Part shown: positions 23,834 to 35,800 of the stretch, one piece after another
How the letters are laid out: every line of letters begins with the position of its first letter
How positions within the stretch are numbered: position 1 is the stretch's first letter
Source of the DNA: Choristoneura fumiferana
Taxonomy: Eukaryota > Arthropoda > Insecta > Lepidoptera > Tortricidae
Assembly (NCBI RefSeq): GCF_025370935.1
Contig: NC_133476.1
Span: 18,425,047 to 18,489,046, forward strand
DNA length: 64,000 nucleotides
Reading direction: 5' to 3'
Notes under the pieces: model-generated
Seen by the model: the letters and a program-made list of their open reading frames with translations, nothing else
Told to the model about the DNA's origin: nothing
Database searches by the model: none
Program-made: the position numbers and the translations under genes

Positions 23834-26800
23834 GTTTTCTGTGGTGGTTTTAAATATTAAAATCAAAAATCAAAACACCCGACTGCCTTAAAATATACTA
23901 AAATAAAGAAAACAAGTCTTCTAGTGGGCTAGAACTTTGTTAAGTAATATATTTTAAGGGTTTTTGTTTTTTTTAATGTATTGTTTTATTTCACTTTTTT
24001 TTATTGTTCTGTGAAAATGGTAAGTACATTATAACTATTATAACCCATATATATTTAGAATGGGCTAACTATTATCTTTCATTTGATACCCCACTCGATG
24101 AATTTGAATAAAAATCATTTTTTGAAACTTACAATTTGGCGCCAAAAATCCGCCATTTTGATTTTTCAAGAATTTCATGTACCCAGTGTCACTTGCGTCA
24201 TCAAGACGTATCATTTATCAAAATCGGTTCAGCCCATGAGTTGGACATAGGAATAGACATACATACCTACATACGCGTCAAACACATAACCCTCCTTCTT
24301 CGCAGTCGGGTAATAATAAATTTGCTTTCTCTTCCCTTACCAGCGCAACCATCCTCGCGGTATAGTACTCTGGTGTAGCGTACAACCCAGCTCTGATCTC
24401 TCGGTGATACAACGGAAACTCTTCTGGGAACATGTTCAGCACAGAGTACATGGGGCTGAAGGTGTTCTCAGCGATTATGATGAAGAGCGCACCCTGGACG
24501 TCCTGGATACCATCCTGCGTGAGGCGCGCTGTGCCCATGAAACAGAGGCCAGCCGTGAGAGCTATAGCCTGTAAAAAAACGAGTGAAGCAGATAGCCGCA
24601 TTGGAATCGGATTATTGCCCACCTTCCACTAAAAAGGGTGAATGTACGTACTATTTAACATACGGCAAATATTCACCATTATAATATGCTTATTACTCGT
24701 TAACACGATCACGGTCATGATCCTTAAGCTGTGGTCCATTTTTGTAAAAACCCACACATTTGTTTATTGGTTACATTTGTAAAAAACCTTTACTGAAAAT
24801 AAGTAAATGCGCGTTACCGCATATTATTGCAATGAGGGCTATCGCGTATGAATTCGCCACTAGAGCCGCTAGTGTAGCATGAGTTCTCCGAAATGTCAAG
24901 TCTCATCGTTTTTGTGGTTTATTTATAATTAGAATAAATTTGTGAATATTTTGCAATATCTGAAATTAATTATAGCAAATATGCGTTCCGGGGCAATGAA
25001 TGTCTGTGTTTTGAGACAGTTTTGTCTTTCGGAAACCTTTGTCCTCCCTTTTTTCCGAACAAAACGGGGACTATGCAACACTGTGGCATGCTCGATATTT
25101 TTATGGCACGGTTTTAAGGTGTATTAAATATGATTTTAATCTAAACTTTGTTTTCACGCCCGTAAAGACAGACTTTGAAAGCCATACTTAAAAACCTCAC
25201 GCTACAGTGCGCCATCTAGTGAGACAAAAAACGATAGCCCTCATTGCAAAAGCCAAGATTCATTTCACTAATGTAATTGTCGCACGGGTTTGCGTATAAG
25301 GTGAGTTTTAACATACCAGTTTCTGAAGAATGCGTATGAACTGCACCCTCGGATCTCGGATGACGACAAGGAAATATCGGTAGATCAGCCACAGAATCTT
25401 TGTGTAGAAGAACGGCGCTTTGAAGCACTCCTTACTGGATACCTGGCGCCGTGCCTGAAGAAACGAATAATCTGATTCCAGAGCTTTGCACTTGCAAGCA
25501 GTTTTGGCGGTTAATAATCCTTTTAAAATGCAAGATCGTGGACACGTAAAAATAACTTGAAGCGTTGACGTTCGTAAGGGTATTAAGTATTATTTTAATC
25601 TGTTCAAGGTACACAACTTAAGAGCGACAGGGTTTTGAATAGTACGAGTATTAGGTCATATGTAATTTCGCACATAAATTCCGAAAAACTTAGAGGAATT
25701 AGCCCAGGCTTGAACCCACAATCTTCTGCTTAAGAGACCATAGGGCAAACCAGTAGGTTACCACTACTTACCTATTTTTTTATTATAAGCCAGAGGTAAA
25801 TCCCGGTCCGCCCAAAGCAATGGGGGTCCCACATATATCTTTAACACTCTTAACCTTACCTAACCTGATCTTCGGGACCCCCTTTGCTTTAGTCCATCCA
25901 ATATATATATCCCACTGCTGAGCAAAGCCCTGCCTTGGAATTCCAACTCGCTCTACACTTAAAATCTCACCTGATCTTCGTGATCCATCAAATGGAACTC
26001 AAGATGTATCTCCATGTCCAGCTCCTTGGCGGCGTCGCTGACTGCAAAGCGGTCGCAGATGCTCTTGACGGCGTTGCGCGAGGCTGCCTCGGAGCCCGGC
26101 GTCATGGCTAGGATCTTGATGAAGTAGTCCGTTGGGTTGTACGTGATGGGGCAGTGGTAGCCCAGACTGAAGAACAAGGAAGATTTTTTTTATCAAATAG
26201 CTGGCAAACGAGCATGCGGGTACCGCCATCCATGGACACCTACAGCATTATTTAGGACTGCGGGTGCGGTGCCGGCCTAAAAGGGAGGGCGATAGAGGAG
26301 GAGGGGCCGGAGATTAGATCACATCAAATGTTTTATCTAGTCAGGCGTTACTTTACGAAGGCCCATAGCAATGAACTATAAATAATTACTTTGCTCACCC
26401 GCGACCATATGATACTCGTATATAATATCTACTTATGAAAAAAATGTGTGGTCACGCAACTCCTCCGCCTCCACACGTACACGCACAAATCACACAAACC
26501 CTACTATCACGACTATACCACACCACACTACACCATACCACAACATAACGCGTTCGAAACGCGTCAATGTAAATGTACAGTCACCAGCATTAATATCTGC
26601 AACAGCGGAGCGTGCAAACATATCTGACACGTCCTTCCGGCCCTAGAAATAGAGTCGTATCAGATATTGGTGCTGGTGACTGTACCTGTCTAATTGTTTG
26701 TAGTTCATTGATAATGATAAAAATAACCGTTATGAGACCACATAAAGAAGTTTCAATGTCTAGAAATCTTTCCGGAATATCTCAGCAGGTGTTTGAGTCA

Positions 26801-29800
26801 GTTGACAGAACAGTCCTGTAAATTAATTTTGGATCATTTTGATTGCGGTTAACAAAATATTTCCATACATTGATCGATGTTCAAAGTGTATCGCATCAAA
26901 GACGTTTGATTAGGAGCTAGACTCTGCTAGCACTGAATGTTCATAGATACCCAAAAACAAATATTTATAGGGGGGGCACTCCATACAAGTAACAGAAAAT
27001 GAAAAAACATTTTTTTAACTCTCATCAACGTGTGGCACATAGTTCGACAGCTGTTTTGAAAAACTTTTTTGATTAAGTGAAGATTTCTTATCTATCTATG
27101 TATCTTGTAAATCGTTTGTCCAAAAAATATGCAAAAAATATGGAATGGTAACGCTTAATAAATACTTTCAACGAAAATTGGTTTTAACATGATCGGATAT
27201 ACCCTTTTTCAGTTATTGCCGAAAAACTGCGCTTCTCAACAAAAAGACGTAAGTGCCGTGAAGATACGTTCTTTTTCTGGTAATAGATTTTAAGACTGTA
27301 GTAAGTGTTTTAATTGTGTTAAATTAAAATGTTCGTGTAATAAAGCAGTCCCTTTAAAACGATGGCCGTAGGGCTTTCTCAGATGCACTCAGGATGTCCT
27401 ATTAGGGTCAACACTTGCTCTAGATCATTCAAATGAACTCTACTCTCAATTGTATTCGATCACAAACTACAGTATCAGAAATAGATCTAGACTCTTTGAT
27501 TATTTACATTGTATTGTATACTAGTGATTACCCGCGGCTGCGCACGTGTAAACCATTAGATTCAGCAGTTGAATTTAAATTTAAAGATTTTACTAATACC
27601 CATTGAAATTCTGAAAAAATATTTCCGTGATTTTATTACGGTAAAAAATATTGGGGTGCTCCCCAAGCAATCTACATTCCGATTTTCAGTTTTCTGCAAC
27701 CAGTAAAACGAAAAATTGATTTTTTTCCCTTTCCCGAGTGAGTTTCGGAAAATTATCTCTTAATGCTTCCCTATACTCCTCAAGAAACCTATTTGCCAAA
27801 TGTCAGCTTTCTGCGACCAATAAAGTAAAACGAAAAATCCCATTTTTCCCTTTTCCGTCAGAATTTCGGGAAATTCTTATGTAGTGCTCCCTTGGTCTCC
27901 CCAAAGAACCTAAATGCAGAATTTTAGTTTTCTACGATCAGTAAAACGAAAATTCCCGTTTTTCTTCGTTTCCGTGGGAATTTTTAAAACTCCACTCTCA
28001 ATGCTCCTTTACACTCCTTTAAGCAACCTAGGTACAAGCCGAATTTCAGCTTTCTACAATCAGTAAAATGAAAGATCCCGTTTTTTTTCGCTCTCGTCAG
28101 ATTTTCGAGAGATTCTTTTGTAGTGCTCCCTTACACTCCCAAAGAACCAAAACGCCAAATTTCAGTTTTCTATGATCAGTAAAACGAAAAATCCCGTTTT
28201 TTCCCGTTCCCGTGGGAATTTTGAAATCTCCACTCTCAATGCTCCTCTACACTCTCCAAGCAATCTACATGACGATTTTCAGCTTTCTGCGTCCAGTAGA
28301 ATGAAAAATCCCGTTTTTCCTCTTACCGTGCCAACCGCACACCTCAAGCAACCTAATGCCAAATTTCAGCTTTCTAGGACCAGTAAAACCAAAAATTGAT
28401 CCAGTTGAACTGAATATAAATCCCGTTTTTTCCTAATTCCGTGGGAATTTTCGAAAATTCTTAAATCTGTTTTACTTATATTATTATAATCACCTACTTC
28501 TGTGCCAAATTTGGAGAGTAGTAATTATAGTTCACAGGATTCAGTTGAACTGAATATATAAATCCCGTTTCTTCCCGTTCCCGCGGGAATTTCCAAAAAT
28601 CCTTCCTTAGTAGGTGCCTACATTGTATAAGGTACGAGTATCTATGTGCAAAATTTCAAGTCTCTAGGTCCAGTGGTTTGGGCTGTGCGTTGATATATCA
28701 ACAGTCAGTCAGTTTAGAATTTTATAATATAGATAGCAGCCTAAGGTATAAAATATACCTAAACTTGGAAGATTCCGTATAAAATACGAAATCCTTCGAA
28801 AAATATCACTTAATTTTTTCGTAACGGCTACGGAACCCTATTTTGGGCGTGTCCGACACGGTCTTGGCCGGTTTTTTTTAAATAGGTACCGTAAGATATT
28901 ATAACAAAATTCTAACAGTCCCAAAAATGGCAAGGATGGCATGGATTTTCATTCTGTTGAAAATGAATTGTCCCAGTACCAACACTGATTCTAGCTTTTA
29001 AAGCGATATTTACCTTTCGAAGAAACCTAGTGCTCCCTTAGCACTACCAGCATAGGCGACCCTGCCTTCTGCTAGCAGCACCAGCTTGTCAAACAGCGCC
29101 ACCAGCTCGGAAGAGGGCTGGTGTATGGTGCAGATAACTGTCTTGCCCTGAGCAGCGCTGGCCCGTAGGAGAGACACCAGCTTTTGTGCCGAGAAGGAGT
29201 CTAAGCCGGTGGTCGGCTCGTCACAGAAGAGGAGACCAGGGTCTGTTAAGAGCTGTGTGGATATAATGCATAAGGTTAACTTAAGCCTTTTAAAAAAAGT
29301 CGTGATGGCCTAGTGGTTTGACCTATGGCCACTCAGGTAGAGGATCGTGGGTTCAATCCCAGCCTCTTATCTTTAAGTTTTTCGAAATTCGTATGCGAAA
29401 TTAAGTAGGTACATTTGAAATTTACCACGAGCTTTACGGTGAAGGATAACATAGTGAAGAAACGTGGACAAACCTGCGAAGCAATACCTGTTATGGTGTA
29501 TATTTAAGAGATCCCTCCATCCCATCCCAATTCGCAATGGGCCCGCGCCGTGTGGGAATTACGGTCATAGCTCTTTTATTCTGAGAGTGGGCCTATGCCG
29601 CGCAGTGGGACGTATATAGGCTGGGAAGTGTAAGCACTTTCTTCAATAGTTATGTTGTCAGAATATGAGAACAATGCACTGTACTACGTACATACATTGA
29701 ATAAAATTGTTTTTGTATGTAGAGCCTTATTAACTCTATAACCAACGTGACTTGCAAAATTCTTAACTTGATAAACATTTTACCCTGATATTTTGAGTTA

Positions 29801-32800
29801 TGTTTAAATGTGTACCGGTTCGGAAACATCATAAAAGATAATGTAACTTTCGCGCTTTGGGCGGAGGTCACCAAATTCGGAATAAGTTAAATCCTGACTT
29901 TTCCAGTTTCTTTTTGAGTCAGTTTCTGAAATCGTTTAGTTCCCAAGAGGTCGTTTCGGTAATAAGTTTAATTCTGATTATGCCTTATCCGTTAAAGGAT
30001 CAATGCTGAAACAGTTAGGTTCTAAGTAAGCTAAATTTTAACAAAACCAAATTATAACCGCATCAAATTCAATAATAAGCCCTTTTCTGATTAGGTCAAA
30101 TTCTTTATACGTTTCATTCATTAATAGTCTATATCTAATTTGGTTAGTTTTTGATTACGTAAAACTCGTATAAGTGACATTTCTAGTGTAAGTCAAAATC
30201 GTGGTACGTCATGCGAATTTACAGTCAACCACAATTATTTGTAGTCTTTTTCAGCGAGAAATGTAATAACAGTATATTAGGTACAGTAGGTACGGAATGC
30301 TGCAAAATTGCATGAACAGTTAGTCTATGATTATGATAGAACTACGTATCGTAGACCACCCCATCTACACTATTATATAAATACTACCTATTTAAGACAT
30401 GAAGGTGACTTTGACAGCTAACGCCACCACGGCTGTGGTAGGCAGGACAACACTCGACACGTTTAGTTGTTCTTGGCATTCAAAGGGTTAAATAAAATAC
30501 GATAAAAATAGACAGAATCATTTATTTTTATTAACATACATTAAATAAAACAACTAAGAGATCTCATCTCAACTATCTCGCAACTAAAACTCATATACTT
30601 AATTCTATAAATGTAATTTTTTTACATCTGTTGTTCAAAAAATATTCATTTCAGATTCACTAGTGCTGCTTGAATTGGTAGTATCAGAGCATACGGATTC
30701 GGAACTCGAATTGTATTCAGTATCGGGTTTAGACGCAGCAGCATCAAGATTTTTCCTCACATTTCTTTCGTAGCTCATATACGATGCTTTCTTCAAAAAA
30801 TCGTACAAACCGATACTCTTTGACTTAACATCATCAATCATTTCTTTTATATGGCGATCGAATTTCAAGTCAACTTTTCGAGATCGCTTCCTTTCTTTAT
30901 GTGCTTGGGCTTGTTTAATACCAATATCATGATGTCTCGCCTCACTTTTTAACTTCATCAAAAAATGATGAATGTTTGGCTTTTTGGATAATTTTTTATT
31001 AAGCCTATTATGCCACCCTTCCAAGTGGTTGGTGGTGCGATATGTTTCCTCGGAGCATCCAAAAATATTAGGAGTAATCACATTCATCCAATAACTTTCA
31101 AAGTATTTTCTCCATTTTTGAATGTTATTTATATGCGATGATTTTTCTAACAGGATTTCCCACCCTTCCGGTATATAATCGTTTGGCAACAAAGGCAAGT
31201 ATGTTAACAGTTTTGCAAACTTGTTCCTATCTTTTCCGTTGTCAATATTTAGTTCCTTTGATTTCGTCCAAACGGCTTTCATAAAATGAAAGAAACATCC
31301 TGTTATCTTCGCCGAGGGAAAAACGTATGATACAGCATTCATCGCAGCAAGTTCATAGTCGGCTTTAAAATCTCTTATATTCACGGCTAAGGCAGTTTTT
31401 AATTCTTCAAAAAGCCGTATGTAAGTGGATTCCAGCTTGTTTGGTAGAAGTGCATATATTATTGGCACTATAGTACGCCTACTTTCAGACTCGTTATTTA
31501 ACACAGCATGGATTGTGTACAGCTGTGAGAATAGTTTTGGCACTATCTTGAATGTGCCATCTGCGAGAAATATATGTGTTTTTTTTATTGTTCTTTTTGC
31601 CAGATCGGAGCAGAAAATAAGGATTCGGTCATCGTCTCCACTTTGGCATACTAAAAAATTATCACTTATTATTTTTGGGATTTTGACATCTTTTGGATTT
31701 TCAAATCTCAGTGTTTCAGTGCCTAAAACGCGTTTTCTATGGGCGTAAAGAGAATCTTTCTTTGAAGAAAAGGTGGGCAGAAGGATCGAGTGGTGCATAC
31801 CATCTAATTCTTGCAGTGAGTCTTCAAACAACGGTTGTATGGGTTCGAACGATTCGGCAACCTTTTGTTTGCAGGAATACATGACCAACTCAACTTTAAT
31901 TTTGTCAGGATCTGGTAGACATGTATGCTCACTTTCTCGTAACACCGTTGTCATTGCAGAATTGGTCGTAATAGAGGCTGTGCACTTACTGTCCCTGTCG
32001 CTGCATCTGAAGTGCAGCGTTTCATTTTTATTTTGTTTTTGAAAGCAATATTTGAAGTCTCCGAGTATAACACATGGCTTCAATTTTGCCGTATTTATCA
32101 CTTTTAGGTCTTTTTCCATTGCAAATTAGTAAAGAACTAGCTTGACATTGACAACGGTAGAGAAATATTGTTTTATGATTTATGATAGATATGTTTACAA
32201 GTGGCCAGAACACTTACGATTAAGTCATTAGTAAATAGTATTGATGTTAAGTGTCATCTGATATTCTAGCCAATTGTACTTGACCTCCACAGAAACCATC
32301 GAACGTAGAAAATAACTAACTATGACGTATACTTATTAAGAATCCCCTCTAATTAGATTCAGTCATAATAAGGAAACAAATTTAGTTAGAATTTGTTTTG
32401 TAAAGAAACCTTTCTTGTCTGAATCGGTTCTTGTTCTAATTTAACCTACTCCGAAAAAACTTCCTAACCTACTAAAAATCAGACCTCCTCAGAAAAATGC
32501 TAAATAAGAAATTGGTAAATATAGTGTTTGACATGTTTCGAAACTGACTCGCCCCGAATCCAACCTAATAAGAACATGATCTACCCAGAAGCTAGTCAAA
32601 TAAGAAACTGGAAAAGTCAGGATTTAACTTATTCCGAATTTGGTGACCTCCGCCCAAACCACTTTCGATTCCCACTCATAACTAATATTATTTATAGGAA
32701 CTTAATCGAGAATTTAGACACGCGTCAGCGTGTCAAGCCAAGTTCAATTATTTATTACTAAAATTACAACACACTGCAGTGGTCATGGTCACGAGTCGAC

Positions 32801-35800
32801 TGCAATGTGCCCTAATCGTCGAATTAATTTCACCGGCCGTCTCACTCTGACAGCCGGTGAAATTACTGGCAATTAAGGTATCCCATCTTAGGCCTCTAGG
32901 TTGGCAACGCATCTGCAATACCCCTGGTGTTGCAGATGTTTATGGGCGGTGGCGATCTCTTGCTATCAGGAGACCCACTTGCTCGTTTGCCATCCAATCG
33001 AATAAAAAAAATAACGTGAATTTTCTGATCAGGGCTGAGCTCGCGTGGGAAGTACAACCTAAACCAGGGGTTTGCAAACTTTTTAAGTTGGCGGTTTAAT
33101 TACAGGCTTAGTATTTTTCCACGACGCCCTTGCAGCTACGAGACTAGCTAGATGAAATATAACAAGCAATGAGGATTTTCATCAGATTGCTGAAGAGCGT
33201 TTTTACCTGCTGACCTGACAATGTTGCATTTTTGTTAGTTTTTCTCGATTATTCCATAAAAATTGAATGAAAAGTAAAAAATATGTGGTCTGATAGAACT
33301 GTTCTTAATAATATAAGTTAATGTGTCTACTCCAATAATGATGCCAAAATCGAAAAATCGTCTTAGCAAACCCCTAATGGTTTTAAAAGACCTATCCAAC
33401 GATACCCTACACTATAGGGTTGGATGAGGAAAAAAAACACCTTCACTTTACGTCTATGGGAGGTACCCTAATTTTTTTTATTTTTTTTTTAGTTCTTTAT
33501 TGTACCATTTTGTCGGCATAGTTTACATATATATCCCTGTCCTGTCCCTGAGCAAAGCCGCAGACAGACGGGCAGCCAGACAGACAGACATGGCGAAACT
33601 ATAAGGGTTCCGTTTTTACCATTATGCGTGATAGACTTTTATTTTCTATAAAAACCTGTTAATAAGCAGTTGTTTGTTTTTAAAGAATATAAAAGTCTAT
33701 CACGAGTAATTATTGTAGTAGACACATTAACTTATATAAGGTTCTAGAAAATTAGGTGCGGATATTTTCAGGGCTTGTAATGAATAACCTAAGAATCAAT
33801 TATACACATAAATTATTTAAGTATTGTGTTGTAATATTTTTTGTTTCATACAAAAATACCATTCCGTCCAAAAATAATCATCTGCGCATTAAAAGTAAGG
33901 TAAGATTTAATGAGTTCTAAAGCGAGGCCACGAATGCCATAAAAATTTAACTTACAAATTAAAGTATCATGATCCACACAATCAAAAGCTTTCGAAAGGT
34001 CGCAGAATACACCTATAGCGTCATGTGATTCCTCCCAAGCTTGCAATATGAATTTAACTAAACTATGACCCGCGTCTGTAGTAGACCTGCCTTTTGTGAA
34101 CTCGAACTGCGACCTTAGGGGTATTAAAAGGTGAGATAATTTGCGTCAGCATTATATTTTAGAATATTTTGCTAAACGCTGATGGACACAGGACGATAAT
34201 CAGAGGGATTATCTTTATCACCTGATTTAAAAATAGGAACTACTTTACTATATTTCATCAAATCTGGAAATACGCCTTGATCTATACAACAGCTATTAAA
34301 AATAAAAGCTAAAGTTGGAGCAACGACATCTAAAATGGAATATAGAACCTTAACTGAGAAGTCTAACCTTAAGTCATCCGTTTTTTTTACTTTCAATAAT
34401 CTAAAAGTCCCAATGATGTCACAGGGAGAGACATGCGTGAATTTAAAATTACTTGTTTGGAATAGATATATTTTGTTGTAAGAACGATTCAGCTACCTTT
34501 GAGGAAGACGCGAGACATTTTGTCGTTTCAATGGAGATTTTAGAGAAGTAGGTATTAAACTCGTTAGCTACTTTAACCGCGTTCGTTTCTAATACGTTGT
34601 TAATCTTTAATGATCTATATATAGAGAACTCCGCGTTCTTACGTGGACCGGTTTCAGTATTTATAATTTATCAAACTGTTATAATTTTATCATTAGAGGA
34701 CTTAATTTATTAGTTACATGGGCTGCTTTTGCTTTATTACATATAATTTTGAATAATTTTGAATAATCCCTGACATACTGGTGACGACGTTCATCAGTGG
34801 TACACGATTTCTTATCATAAATATCATATAAGACGTCCCTACTCCTACGTATTCCGGGTGTAGCCCATTCATTGAATGATAGTTTGTTTCCTATTTTAAT
34901 ACGTTTTTTACTACACGTTTTATCGTATTCCTCGTATACAGTATTTAACAATATTTTTAAATTTTCATTTGGATTTTTAGTATTTACTTTTAAATTGTTG
35001 ACTTTTGCGCGATGTTTGTTTTGAGACGGTCAAGTCTTTGTTTGTTCAATGGCCTAATTTCTATGGTTTGACTAACACCGCCCCTAGCCCGAGGTAACTT
35101 CACTGTTTGAGCTTTGTGATCCGATCTTACTCCACTGAAAACAGCTTTTTCTAAATACTTACAAGTTACGCAAATGTTGTCTATACAATGTGGTCGAAGT
35201 GTTTGTGACTCTGGTGGGTTCATTAAATAATAAATTTAAATTAAAAGATTCTAAAACAGAAATAAACTGGTCTTTTTCAACGGATTGTGATAAAATATCG
35301 ATATTAAAGTCCCCGCAGACGACCAGCGCTTTATTACGTTTACTGATTTCCTTAGAACATCTTCCATAGTAACAGTTGGGTAGTAGTAGTTCTGCTTAAG
35401 TGGCTAAATAAGAAACAAACAAGCTGAGATATGTGGTGCATAGGGGAAATTCGTGTCTGTACCGTTGTCCAGGTGTTGCAGTTGTCTATGGGTGGTGGTG
35501 ATCTCTTACCATCAGGAGACCCACTTGCTCGTTTGCCATCCAGTCGAATAAAAAAAAAAAAAAATAGCACGTGGCACGGAATGCCGAGGACCTTGGTTCG
35601 ATTCCCAGTGCTGGTCTTATTTTCTGGTTTTTCTGTGCATCTATATTTCAGTTTGTATTTTCAATTTAGGTTTCTGTTAAGCAGATAATATCTAAGTTTT
35701 CAGAGAGTCATTCTAAACTTAATATTTTGCCAGTGAAGCGATTTATATTTTGATGTAGAAACGATAGACTACTTTGCTTCTCTATTCTCGGTGTAGGTAG

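Noticed and set aside
27655..28440. Regular repeats resembling a CRISPR array
   Set aside because: The units are about 118 bp, degenerate along their whole length, with no constant repeat and variable spacer pattern, and the genome is eukaryotic.
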